Shown here: positions 1 to 8,296 of the stretch, one piece after another | Numbering within the stretch: position 1 is the stretch's first letter | How the letters are laid out: each line of letters starts with the position of its first letter | Source of the DNA: Bacteroidales bacterium | GTDB taxonomy: Bacteria > Bacteroidota > Bacteroidia > Bacteroidales > UBA932 | Direction: 5' to 3' | DNA length: 64,000 nt | NCBI GenBank assembly: GCA_017560825.1 | Contig: JAFZED010000001.1 | Coordinates: 27,949 to 91,948, forward strand | Position numbers and translations under genes: made by a program | Notes under the pieces: generated by a model | What the model was told of the DNA's origin: nothing | The model's input: only the letters and a program-made list of their open reading frames with translations | The model's database searches: none

Positions 1-153
1 GAAATCCTCCCCTACCACACCCTCGGAGTCCACAAATACGAAACACTCGGACAGGAGTACACCCTCAAGGAGACTCCGACCAACACGCCGGAACAGCTCG
101 ACAGAGCAAAGGCGCTGTTCGACGAGTACTTCGACTGCGCAATGATGAACTGA
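1..153 (+). CDS. pflA: Pyruvate formate-lyase activating enzyme, C-terminal end (partial)
   Basis: The frame is open from base 1 to a TGA at 151-153 and gives 50 residues beginning EILPYHTLGVHKYETLG. This resembles the C-terminus of PflA, the radical-SAM enzyme that installs the glycyl radical on pyruvate formate-lyase; E. coli PflA has a similar ILPYHxLGxHKYExLG stretch. The CxxxCxxC cluster motif would lie upstream of the window and cannot be checked. A strong terminator follows 40 bases downstream, so this is the last gene of its unit. A related glycyl-radical activase is the main alternative. Identification rests on a short tail only. Confidence 0.75.
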   Translation, partial: EILPYHTLGVHKYETLGQEYTLKETPTNTPEQLDRAKALFDEYFDCAMMN

Positions 154-192
154 CAATTGACACCTATAATTATATATATACACCTATATATT

Positions 193-226
193 AGAGTCAT
201 CCGATGGTATCGGATGATTCTTTTTT
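193..226 (+). terminator. Rho-independent terminator after pflA
   Basis: A 13-base stem (AGAGTCATCCGAT paired with ATCGGATGATTCT, one G-T wobble) closes a three-base loop and runs into TTTTTT. It ends the pflA transcript just before the promoter of the next unit. Confidence 0.9.
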
Positions 227-227
227 A

Positions 228-235
228 TATATTTG
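228..235 (+). promoter_or_regulatory. Bacteroidetes -7 box upstream of the NapGH-like gene
   Basis: TATATTTG matches the TAnnTTTG -7 element. It lies about 43 bases before the ATG at 278. No clear TTTG -33 partner is seen, because the expected position falls inside the preceding terminator. Confidence 0.5.
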
Positions 236-277
236 TGCAAGGTCAATATATTTAACCATAAAACAACCGAACTTACT

Positions 278-1762
278 ATGCTGAGAAAGATCAGAATCAT
301 TCTGGCATCCATCTTCTTCATCGGCGTAACGCTGCTGTTCCTGGATTTTACCGGAACACTGCACGCGTGGCTTGGATGGATGGCAAAGATCCAGTTTCTG
401 CCAGCCGCTCTGGCACTCAATTTTGCAGTAGTTGCAGTACTGCTCATCCTGACCCTGCTTTTCGGCAGAGTCTATTGTTCAGTGATATGTCCTCTGGGCA
501 TAATGCAGGACATCATTTCCTGGATTCACGGAAAGACAAAGAAGAAGAACCGCTTCCGCTTCAGCTATTCACCTGCCAAGAAATGGCTCAGGTACGGTGT
601 TCTCGCGATATTTATCGCAGCCCTGATCGTGGGAGTGCATTCTCTTGTCGCCCTTGTGGCACCATATAGCGCATACGGACGAATTGCTTCCAACCTCCTT
701 GCTCCTTTATATGGCTGGGGAAACAACCTCTTTGCCTGGATTGCCGAAAGAGCCGGCAGCTACGCTTTCTACAGCACTGAAGTGTGGATCAAGTCCATCC
801 CTACTTTCGTGATTGCTGCTGTCACATTTGTCACAATCTTCATTCTTGCGTGGAAGAACGGCAGAACCTGGTGCAACACCATCTGTCCGGTGGGTACGTT
901 CCTCGGCTTCTTCTCAAGATTCAGTCTTTTCGCACCTGTGATAAACACAGAGAAATGCCGCAACTGCGGTCTTTGCGCAAAGCAGTGCAAGGCAGCTTGT
1001 ATCAATATGAAGGAACACGAGATTGACTACAGCAGATGTGTTGCTTGTATGGACTGCATCGACACCTGCAAGGATGGGGCTATCAGCTTTGCAAGAAGGA
1101 CTCAGACAAAGCAGGCTGTGAAGAAGGATGCTGACCAGGGCCGCAGAGCATTTATGGTAGGCACCGGCCTTGCACTCGCAAGCGCTGCCACAGCTAATGC
1201 ACAGAAGAAGGTTGACGGAGGACTCGCTCCTATCATTGACAAGACCGTGCCTCAGAGGGAAACACCGCTCGTACCTGCCGGAGCAATCAGTCTCAAGAAC
1301 TTCACAGACCACTGCACAGGCTGCCAGCTCTGTGTGTCGGTCTGTCCTAATCAGGTTCTCAGACCTTCGACCTCACTTATGAACCTTATGCAGCCACAGA
1401 TGTCTTATGAGCGTGGCTACTGCAGACCTGAGTGTACAAAATGTTCTGAAGTCTGCCCTGCCGGAGCTATCCTTGAGATCACCAAGGAAGAAAAGTCATC
1501 AATACAGATCGGTCACGCTGTAGTCGACCTGAGCCTGTGCCTGGTGAATACAGATGAGGTAAAATGCGGCAACTGCGCCCGCCACTGCCCTGCCGGAGCC
1601 ATCAAGATGGTCCGCAAGAATCCGGATGACCCTAAGTCTCTGATGATCCCGACAGTGAACGAGGAGAGATGTATCGGCTGCGGAGCCTGCGAGAACCTCT
1701 GTCCGGCAAGACCGATAAGCGCCATCAAGATCGAAGGCCACGAAGTACACAGAACAATCTAA
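278..1762 (+). CDS. NapH-NapG-like fused iron-sulfur membrane protein
   Basis: A 494-residue protein from ATG 278; an upstream in-frame TTG at 233 lies inside the -7 box and is unlikely. Residues 1-230 carry several membrane segments and two CxxxCP motifs (CSVICPLG, CNTICPVG) typical of NapH/MauN quinol oxidases, followed by two 4Fe-4S motifs (CRNCGLCAKQC, CVACMDCIDTC). At 289 an internal twin-arginine stretch, RRAFMVGTGLALASAATA, looks like the Tat signal of NapG. It is followed by four more cluster motifs (CTGCQLC, CTKCSEVC, CGNCARHC, CIGCGAC). The whole therefore looks like NapH fused to NapG. Likely role: moving electrons from quinol to a partner on the outer face of the inner membrane. 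The partner is probably the reductase 11 bases downstream, since no Nap nitrate reductase gene is present. Confidence 0.8.
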   Translation: MLRKIRIILASIFFIGVTLLFLDFTGTLHAWLGWMAKIQFLPAALALNFAVVAVLLILTLLFGRVYCSVICPLGIMQDIISWIHGKTKKKNRFRFSYSPAKKWLRYGVLAIFIAALIVGVHSLVALVAPYSAYGRIASNLLAPLYGWGNNLFAWIAERAGSYAFYSTEVWIKSIPTFVIAAVTFVTIFILAWKNGRTWCNTICPVGTFLGFFSRFSLFAPVINTEKCRNCGLCAKQCKAACINMKEHEIDYSRCVACMDCIDTCKDGAISFARRTQTKQAVKKDADQGRRAFMVGTGLALASAATANAQKKVDGGLAPIIDKTVPQRETPLVPAGAISLKNFTDHCTGCQLCVSVCPNQVLRPSTSLMNLMQPQMSYERGYCRPECTKCSEVCPAGAILEITKEEKSSIQIGHAVVDLSLCLVNTDEVKCGNCARHCPAGAIKMVRKNPDDPKSLMIPTVNEERCIGCGACENLCPARPISAIKIEGHEVHRTI

Positions 1763-1773
1763 CGACAACTGCT

Positions 1774-3141
1774 ATGAAACACGATATAAACAGAAGAGAA
1801 TTCCTCAGAAGAGGAGGTGCTGCTGCACTTGCGATAGGTGGACTCGGTGCGCTGAACGGATGCAAAAGCAAGGGAACCGTTCAGAACGAATCGAAGGAAG
1901 CCTCAGACCAGCTCGGAGAAATGACCTACAGGACCAATCCGAAGACCGGTGAAAAGGTCAGTATCCTTGGCTACGGCTGTATGAGATGGCCGATGATCAA
2001 GGACAAGGACGGCAAGGACATCATTGACCAGGAGGCAGTCAACAGATTGATTGACCACGCCCTGGAGAATGGTATAAACTACTTCGACACAGCTCCTATG
2101 TACCTTCAGGGTCAGAGTGAGGAGGCTACAGCAAATGCTCTCGTACGCCACCCTCGTGAGAGCTACTACCTCGCCACAAAACTGTCCAACTTCGGAGACT
2201 TCACCTATGAAGGCGCGATGGAGATGTACAAGCGCTCATTCAAGCGCCTCCAGACAGACTATATAGACTATTACCTTCTCCACTCCCTGGGAGGAGGCGG
2301 TATCGCAAACTTCAACAGAAGATTCGTCGACAACGGAGTGCTCGACTTCCTTCTCAAGGAAAGAGAGGCAGGACGCATCCGCAACCTCGGATTCTCTTAC
2401 CACGGAGACAGCGAGACATTCTCGCAGCTCCTGGAACTTCACGACAAATACCACTGGGACTTCGTGATGATCCAGATGAACTATCTTGACTGGACACACG
2501 CCGGCGGAGCTACAGCTGAGTTTATGTACACAGAGCTGGAAAAGAGAGGCATACCTGTAAACATTATGGAACCGCTTCTCGGAGGACGACTCTCAAAGGT
2601 TCCTGACCACATTGCAGAGCGTCTGAAAGAGCGCAATCCTGAGGGATCGGTGGCTTCCTGGGCCTTCCGTTTCGCAGGATCTCACAAAGGCGTGATGACT
2701 GTTCTCAGCGGTATGACATATATGGAGCACCTCAAGGACAACCTCAAGAGCTTCTCCCCCCTGGTACCTCTCACAGAAGACGAATTTGCATTCCTGGAAG
2801 AGACTGCAGGACTTATCAGCAGCTATCCGACTGTTCCGTGCAACGACTGCAAGTACTGTATGCCTTGTCCATACGGCATTGATATCCCTGCCATCCTCCT
2901 GCATTACAACAAATGCGTCAACGAAGGCAACATTTCCCAGTCACAGCAGGACGAGAACTACAGAAAGGCCCGCAGGGCGTACCTGGTCAGCTACGACAGG
3001 GCCGTACCGGCACTGCGCCAGGCAAGCCACTGCATAGGTTGCGGCCAGTGCGAGGGACACTGCCCTCAGAAGATCAGAATCCCTCGCGAGCTGCATAAGA
3101 TCGACAGATATATAGAAAAGCTCAAACAGGAGACTCTATAG
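1774..3141 (+). CDS. Tat-exported aldo/keto reductase with C-terminal ferredoxin domain
   Basis: A 455-residue protein from ATG 1774; upstream in-frame codons belong to the end of the previous gene's coding region. The N-terminus has a twin-arginine motif (RREFLRR, residues 7-13), a hydrophobic stretch and a lipobox LNGC (Cys30), so a Tat-exported lipoprotein is predicted. An aldo/keto reductase barrel follows. The usual Asp/Tyr (FDTAPMY), Lys (LATK) and His (LLHSL) residues are visible, as is the C-terminal nucleotide-binding region (SGMTYMEHLKDNLK). The last 100 residues carry cluster cysteines (CNDCKYCMPCP and CIGCGQCEGHCP). The gene is 11 bases after the NapGH-like gene, so the two are probably co-transcribed and exchange electrons outside the cytoplasm. 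Substrate unknown. Confidence 0.85.
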   Translation: MKHDINRREFLRRGGAAALAIGGLGALNGCKSKGTVQNESKEASDQLGEMTYRTNPKTGEKVSILGYGCMRWPMIKDKDGKDIIDQEAVNRLIDHALENGINYFDTAPMYLQGQSEEATANALVRHPRESYYLATKLSNFGDFTYEGAMEMYKRSFKRLQTDYIDYYLLHSLGGGGIANFNRRFVDNGVLDFLLKEREAGRIRNLGFSYHGDSETFSQLLELHDKYHWDFVMIQMNYLDWTHAGGATAEFMYTELEKRGIPVNIMEPLLGGRLSKVPDHIAERLKERNPEGSVASWAFRFAGSHKGVMTVLSGMTYMEHLKDNLKSFSPLVPLTEDEFAFLEETAGLISSYPTVPCNDCKYCMPCPYGIDIPAILLHYNKCVNEGNISQSQQDENYRKARRAYLVSYDRAVPALRQASHCIGCGQCEGHCPQKIRIPRELHKIDRYIEKLKQETL

Positions 3142-3149
3142 TAATAATA

Positions 3150-3254
3150 TAAATACTTAGTGACCTTTATCTCCACCGACCCCCGCCCAACTTTGTTGGG
3201 CACCCCCTAGCCGGGGGTGGCATGTCGGTTACGATAAAGGTCACTAAGTATTTA
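3150..3254. terminator. Nested cruciform between convergent genes (terminator with REP-like insert)
   Basis: Perfect 22-base arms (3150-3171 and 3233-3254, containing ACTTAGTGACCTTTAT and its complement) flank a GC-rich core. Inside the core are a CCGAC/GTCGG pair and two smaller hairpins, GCCCAAC-ttt-GTTGGGC at 3185-3201 and ACCCCC-tagc-CGGGGGT near 3202-3218. The element fills the gap between the stop of the reductase and the stop of the minus-strand lipoprotein. A bidirectional terminator is the simplest reading. The compact core looks like a repetitive palindrome lodged in the terminator loop. Confidence 0.75.
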
Positions 3255-3262
3255 ATATCGAA

Positions 3263-3673
3263 CTATTTCAAAGAGTCCGGGATGGTGCAGGTGTTATATA
3301 TATATGTCTGCAGCCCTGCTTTCTGTTCGCTCATTGTCAGCACTCCCTCCTCGCGAGAGACCTCGTACGAGGCGCCCCAAGCCTTTCCATCTGAATATTT
3401 TCCTGTCAGGACAGACTCTGTAAGAGTCCAGGTTCCTTCATATTTTCTATGACGTCCTTCTCCGAGCTTCTGCCAGAGGGCGAATGTGTTGTCTTCCTTG
3501 AAATCAATATATACCTCAATAGTTTCTGAACCTATCTGGGCAGACTTTGTTTCTATAATATCAGTCAGCTCCCACTGTCCTGTAATATCAAGAGCCTTTG
3601 GCTGCTTCTCGCCGCCACCGCAGCTTGCCATAATCAACGAAACAGCAAGCATCATTATCAATCTAAACTTCAT
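3263..3673 (-). CDS. Small lipocalin-like lipoprotein
   Basis: A 136-residue protein with a lipoprotein signal (lipobox MASC, Cys18). The mature part has the layout of lipocalin-like domains common in Bacteroidetes: an ITGQWELTD start, then a series of short beta strands including YEGTWTLTESVLTGKY. No enzymatic residues are recognisable. It is the last gene of the SusC/SusD-protease unit, 12 bases after the subtilisin, and its transcript should end at the cruciform just downstream. Function unknown. Co-location suggests a cell-envelope accessory to the protease or uptake system. Confidence 0.7.
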   Translation of the reverse strand: MKFRLIMMLAVSLIMASCGGGEKQPKALDITGQWELTDIIETKSAQIGSETIEVYIDFKEDNTFALWQKLGEGRHRKYEGTWTLTESVLTGKYSDGKAWGASYEVSREEGVLTMSEQKAGLQTYIYNTCTIPDSLK

Positions 3674-3685
3674 AATTTCCTTATT

Positions 3686-5653
3686 TTAGAGCCAGCCTCC
3701 GTTATTTACTTTGAAAGGTCGTGAGATGATGCTCACTTCCTGTGTGATCTCCATACCACCTACTACATCGCCACCACCGACTACAGTACCGCCGCCGACA
3801 GCCTTGATGGTAACTTTACCTGATCCCATCTTGGTAGGGTGGATATAGAGACGTCCGTATTCCATATATGGATCAGCTGCAAGTCCAAGAGCCTCTCTGT
3901 CCTTGTCAGAGACCTCGACAGAAAGATAGGTAAGGTTCTTAGACGATGTTCCGAAGTACTCAGACACATCCACCCAACCTTTTTTGCCCATCTCAGCAGT
4001 AAGACAAGGTACACCTTCAATCTTCATCATAAAGATCCACGCGTCAACAGAACCTGTTCCCATCTGCTTCATAAACTTACCAAGGCTGATAGAACCCGGG
4101 CTACCATCCATCTTGTAATACTCCTTAGTGCCATTGAGTCGCGAATCAAAGTCATTTGCAGAAGACACCAGCATAGTGTTGAACTCCTCGCGAGTGAACT
4201 TCTTGCCAAGTTTCTTCGCATAAGCGATACCCAAAGCGGCGATACCTGAAACGTGAGGACAGGCCATAGATGTACCCTGCATATAGCCATAACCGCTTTC
4301 CGCCTCCTTCTTTGGCACCGTAGAAATGATCATAGCCTTGAAAGAAGTCCAAGGCGGAAGATAGGCCTCTCCGCCAGGAGCCACAATATTACAACCCGGG
4401 CCATAGTTGGTGTAGTATGTAGGAAGATAATCCGGACCGAACGCAGAGACGCAGATAATATCGTTGATCGCGCCAGGATAACTTGCATATGGGTCACCAG
4501 CGTTACCTGAAGCGAAGATCACGACACCGCCATCGAGTACATCATTGTTTTTTGTATTCTCGAAATAACGTATCGCAGCCATTTCAGCAGCATTTCTGCT
4601 GATATAACTGTCATCTCCCTGGTAATTGGCACCAGGCTGTCCGAATGAGCAGGAAATGATGGAAGCTCCATTGTCAGCCGCATATTTCACAGCTCTGGAT
4701 ATGGTTGATACTGTGCCGCCGCTTAAACCGGAAAAGATCTGGCATGACATCAGACGCACACCGTCTCCGTTTCCCGAACCACCTGCGACGCTGGACACAC
4801 CTATACCATTGTTGTTTACAGCTCCGATGACACCTGCGCAATGTGTTCCGTGTCCAGTATCGTTATCAGTCCTGTCAAAGTTAATCTCACCTGTATTTTC
4901 GACAAAATTATAACCGTAAACATCGTCCACGTAGCCGTTTCCGTCATCATCCTTACCTGCCACACCCGACTTTTCAGCTTCATTGACCCACATATTCGGA
5001 GCAAGATCCGGATGGCTGTACTCCACGCCTTCATCAACTACAGCAACTATAATGGAAGGATCACCGCAAGTAAGATCTCTCCAGGTATCCTTAATATTGA
5101 TGTCACCACCCGCATATGCAGTCGATGCCACCGACATATCTCCAAGATTAAGATAATTCCACTGTTCCACAAGAAGTGGATCATTAAAGCCAAGATCTGA
5201 CATCGCAGCCTTTGTCGCAACTGTCGGTCCCTCGTACGGATATACAACGCCATCTGATGCGAGTTCCATATAAGCATCGTATTCAACTGCAGTTATAAAA
5301 GTCTTTGCTGCAATTGATTGAGCGACAGCATCTATATCAGACATTTCTCCGAGCTTTACAACATACCACCTGTCAAGTTCACATTCTTTCTCAAGTTTCT
5401 CCTTGCCAGGAACTGAAGGGAATAGTCTTTCAACACCAGCAATGTCAGTTGCAAGAATAGCGGAAATCTGGTCTTCTGTCGGAGCAGAATCAAACTTCAC
5501 AAGGAGTTCGTCTGGAACTGATCCTGATTTTGTGTTAATGATCTTAGACTCCACTGAGGGAGCCTCCAAAATAGATTCGTCAAGATTCTGCTGGCAAGAA
5601 TACAGACCCAGCCCAGACAGAATCATAACGAAAAAGAAGATTCTTTTTGTCAT
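3686..5653 (-). CDS. Lipoprotein subtilisin-family (S8) serine protease
   Basis: A 655-residue protein with a lipobox LYSC (Cys20), so membrane-anchored and probably on the cell surface or in the periplasm. Residues 45-130 resemble the inhibitor-like propeptides of bacterial subtilases (DELLVKF start). The S8 domain shows Asp207 (VVAVVDEGVEYSHPDL), His268 (GHGTHCAG), oxyanion Asn384 (ASGNAG) and Ser462 (GTSMACPHVSG), so the triad is complete. A beta-rich tail of about 120 residues follows. It lies downstream of SusC, SusD and an 819-residue lipoprotein on the same strand, after a 157-base gap with a hairpin. The context suggests it degrades proteins or glycoproteins to feed the SusC/SusD pair. 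Substrate not predictable. Confidence 0.92.
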   Translation of the reverse strand: MTKRIFFFVMILSGLGLYSCQQNLDESILEAPSVESKIINTKSGSVPDELLVKFDSAPTEDQISAILATDIAGVERLFPSVPGKEKLEKECELDRWYVVKLGEMSDIDAVAQSIAAKTFITAVEYDAYMELASDGVVYPYEGPTVATKAAMSDLGFNDPLLVEQWNYLNLGDMSVASTAYAGGDINIKDTWRDLTCGDPSIIVAVVDEGVEYSHPDLAPNMWVNEAEKSGVAGKDDDGNGYVDDVYGYNFVENTGEINFDRTDNDTGHGTHCAGVIGAVNNNGIGVSSVAGGSGNGDGVRLMSCQIFSGLSGGTVSTISRAVKYAADNGASIISCSFGQPGANYQGDDSYISRNAAEMAAIRYFENTKNNDVLDGGVVIFASGNAGDPYASYPGAINDIICVSAFGPDYLPTYYTNYGPGCNIVAPGGEAYLPPWTSFKAMIISTVPKKEAESGYGYMQGTSMACPHVSGIAALGIAYAKKLGKKFTREEFNTMLVSSANDFDSRLNGTKEYYKMDGSPGSISLGKFMKQMGTGSVDAWIFMMKIEGVPCLTAEMGKKGWVDVSEYFGTSSKNLTYLSVEVSDKDREALGLAADPYMEYGRLYIHPTKMGSGKVTIKAVGGGTVVGGGDVVGGMEITQEVSIISRPFKVNNGGWL

Positions 5654-5677
5654 AGTTTTAATGCATTATAAACGTCG

Positions 5678-5709
5678 AAGTCTAGGAGGGATCCCTCCCC
5701 CCTAGACTT
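5678..5709. promoter_or_regulatory. Hairpin in the leader of the subtilisin gene
   Basis: AAGTCTAGG pairs with CCTAGACTT around an AGGGATCCCT palindrome and a C-run. It sits 25-56 bases before the protease ATG on the minus strand, within the 157-base gap after the 819-residue lipoprotein gene. It could be an attenuator, an mRNA-processing site or a degenerate repeat. No T-run follows in the minus direction. Confidence 0.5.
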
Positions 5710-5810
5710 AATGAATATTTTACAACAGATTTGTATTATCTGCACAACTTAGGTGTTGCCTCATTGATCTTTATAAATCTGTATCTTTAATGAATATCAA
5801 TTCATTTTTA

Positions 5811-8270
5811 TTATCTGAGCGGCTGTGCAGGAACTCTTTCATTTGAAAAAGTGAATTCCTTTTTCTCACCTACAGAAACAGTTGCATTGAACTCAACCAT
5901 AGGATTTGCGCTCTCAATATTGAGATAAGCACGCTCATACTGGCCCTTCTTAGGAAGATTGAGGAGAGATTTCTTGATCTGAACATCCTCTGTTTCTACG
6001 CAATTGAAGTTGCTGTAGAAGTCAGCTCTAGCTGCCTCAAGTCCCATCTTCACATTCTGAATAGCTGCCTGCTGTTCATCCTTCGGCATATTTTCAGGAT
6101 CTACGAGGAGAAGATTAGAAATATCCATCAAAGAAGCAATATATGATGAATAAGCCTCATCAGCAAATACTCCCAATGAGAAATAAGCAAATCCACCATA
6201 TGATGCATACTGTCCAAAGTCAACAAATGCAACATCACCGAAATCAGTAAATGCTCCGATAGCGGCTGCGCTTACGATTCCACCTGCACCAGAACCCATG
6301 ATTGACAAAACTCCGGCATACTGATTTGTACCTGTTCCGACAAGATCCACCAATGTTGGACCGAATGTGCTCTGGAGAGAAACGAGTGCACCGTTCCAGT
6401 ACTCAAAGTACATAGTGTCATCTGCAATGATACCCTGATCAACTGCTGGCTGGAAGAAGCCTGAAATACCTACATACTCATATACGTCTCCGGTCTCAGG
6501 ATCAGTCTGCGAACCAGCATCTGAAACAGTTACTGGAGTTCCCATATCGAATCTCTTGTTACCGGCTTCAGGATCTGAGAAGTAGTACCCCCATTCTCCC
6601 AAATACTCATCTTTTGATTCTGCACCCCAAAGGCTGTCCATTGAGTAGATCTCCTGAAGAGGATCAGCTACACCTGCTGTCTTAGCATCAGCTGTAATGA
6701 CTGTCTGCTCAAAGCCGTTACTTGCATAAACTACCAAAGTGTACTCGGTACCTGCGTTGAGATTGTAATAAATGTCACTGAGTCCTCCTCCATTGATCAT
6801 ATCAACAGCTTCAGAAGAAATAAGACCTGTTGTCATAACTGCATTCAAGCAAGCTGACTGATCAGCCATCCAATCACTTGTGCGGAACAATGAGAAGCCT
6901 GCTTCAGTAATGTCGGATCCATAGATATAGAACTCAAGAGAATTCTCGCTGGTGTATCCTTCTGGAGCATATTTGTCAGATAAGATAAGGCCTGCATTGA
7001 CAACAACTGGAACCGGTGAATCAGCAGCAACATAGTTGATTACCTCAGCAACTGCTGTCTGTGGCTGTGCATCCTTGTCAAATCCTACGGCAACGATTGT
7101 ATACTTGCCTGTCTGCTCGAATGAGAGAGCAACCACTACGTTGCCTTCCTCATCAGCCTGATCCTTTGTGATCACCTGCGCATTTTCACTTGTAAGCACC
7201 TCAGAAACCTTTGCCTGAAGTTCCTCAGATGAAAGCGCGCCCTCATAAGCAAGATACTTGATTGTATGGACATCAGTACCGAATGTGAACTGTACAGGAT
7301 GCTGGCCCTGCCTTGTATAACCAGAAATAATTTCTACAGTGTAGTCAACAAGGATTGCACCTGGGAGGCAGATTCTGAACATACCCTCTGTATTGCTTAC
7401 ACTTAAAGCGCCGTTGTTATACTCAGTCTCAGCAAAAGCCATACTGTTTGCAGGGAAAGAGATTACGCCATCAACCAAAGTACCATAAGTAGGTGTACCA
7501 CCAGTGATACCAGCCTCTGGAGCAATTGATCCAGCATACATCCAGCCGTAACTCCAGTTACATCCTAGATTCTGGAAAGGCATATATACTCTTGCCGGAT
7601 TCTCAGCATTGATTGTAAGGTATGAACCTGACGGGATCATATCCCAACCCTTGTTCTGCTCCCAACCCTGGTTGAAAGGAGCTGAAATATAAGCGTCCTT
7701 GAAATAATACCAGCCTGGAGTGGTCTCCTTAGTGTACACCTCTACCTCCCACTCGATTCCGGTAGGATTCTGCTGATATCCTGTAATAAGGCCCTCACGG
7801 ATTGTCGCCTTTCCGAGAAGGTCATACTTCTCAATGATAACAGAGTAGTTGAGGTATGTAGGATTCTGACCATATACAAGCGCATACTCAGGATCAGTAA
7901 TTTCAAGACTCAAAGTGTAAGTTACACCTGGCTGTGCCTTAGAGAAAGATACTTTGATAGTAGACTCTGTCTGTCCATCAGCAAATTTAAGCTCTGACAA
8001 TTCAAAAATTCCTTCTTCAGATGCCTTTACCACAACAGGTACAGTAATGTCACCGTCCTCTGTAAGACGCTTTACAACGAACTCGACAGCAGGAGTCTCA
8101 CTTGGATCCATTGTGTGTGATCCGGCAGCTTCCTGAGTCGGGAAGTAGACACCGTGGCATCCTTCAAGATCAGGCTCACCAGGCACATAGACCTGCTCCT
8201 CAACCTGGCAAGAAACAGCCAGGAACGAGAAAGCCGCCATCAATGATAAAATAAGTTTATTGAGTTTCAT
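5811..8270 (-). CDS. Large surface lipoprotein of the SusC/SusD-protease locus
   Basis: An 819-residue protein with lipobox AVSC (Cys21) followed by QVEE. Acidic residues right after the lipid-anchored cysteine are typical of surface-exposed Bacteroidetes lipoproteins. Residues 40-150 resemble a Calx-beta-like repeat region (PAVEFVVKRLTEDGDITVPV). The rest is beta-rich, with many aromatic residues and no recognised catalytic motif. It follows SusD by 26 bases, the slot usually held by a surface substrate-binding protein (SusE/F or SGBP position). I infer a ligand-binding outer-membrane lipoprotein. No family name can be given with confidence. Confidence 0.7.
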   Translation of the reverse strand: MKLNKLILSLMAAFSFLAVSCQVEEQVYVPGEPDLEGCHGVYFPTQEAAGSHTMDPSETPAVEFVVKRLTEDGDITVPVVVKASEEGIFELSELKFADGQTESTIKVSFSKAQPGVTYTLSLEITDPEYALVYGQNPTYLNYSVIIEKYDLLGKATIREGLITGYQQNPTGIEWEVEVYTKETTPGWYYFKDAYISAPFNQGWEQNKGWDMIPSGSYLTINAENPARVYMPFQNLGCNWSYGWMYAGSIAPEAGITGGTPTYGTLVDGVISFPANSMAFAETEYNNGALSVSNTEGMFRICLPGAILVDYTVEIISGYTRQGQHPVQFTFGTDVHTIKYLAYEGALSSEELQAKVSEVLTSENAQVITKDQADEEGNVVVALSFEQTGKYTIVAVGFDKDAQPQTAVAEVINYVAADSPVPVVVNAGLILSDKYAPEGYTSENSLEFYIYGSDITEAGFSLFRTSDWMADQSACLNAVMTTGLISSEAVDMINGGGLSDIYYNLNAGTEYTLVVYASNGFEQTVITADAKTAGVADPLQEIYSMDSLWGAESKDEYLGEWGYYFSDPEAGNKRFDMGTPVTVSDAGSQTDPETGDVYEYVGISGFFQPAVDQGIIADDTMYFEYWNGALVSLQSTFGPTLVDLVGTGTNQYAGVLSIMGSGAGGIVSAAAIGAFTDFGDVAFVDFGQYASYGGFAYFSLGVFADEAYSSYIASLMDISNLLLVDPENMPKDEQQAAIQNVKMGLEAARADFYSNFNCVETEDVQIKKSLLNLPKKGQYERAYLNIESANPMVEFNATVSVGEKKEFTFSNERVPAQPLR

Positions 8271-8296
8271 AATAAATCAGATTAATGGTTCAAATC

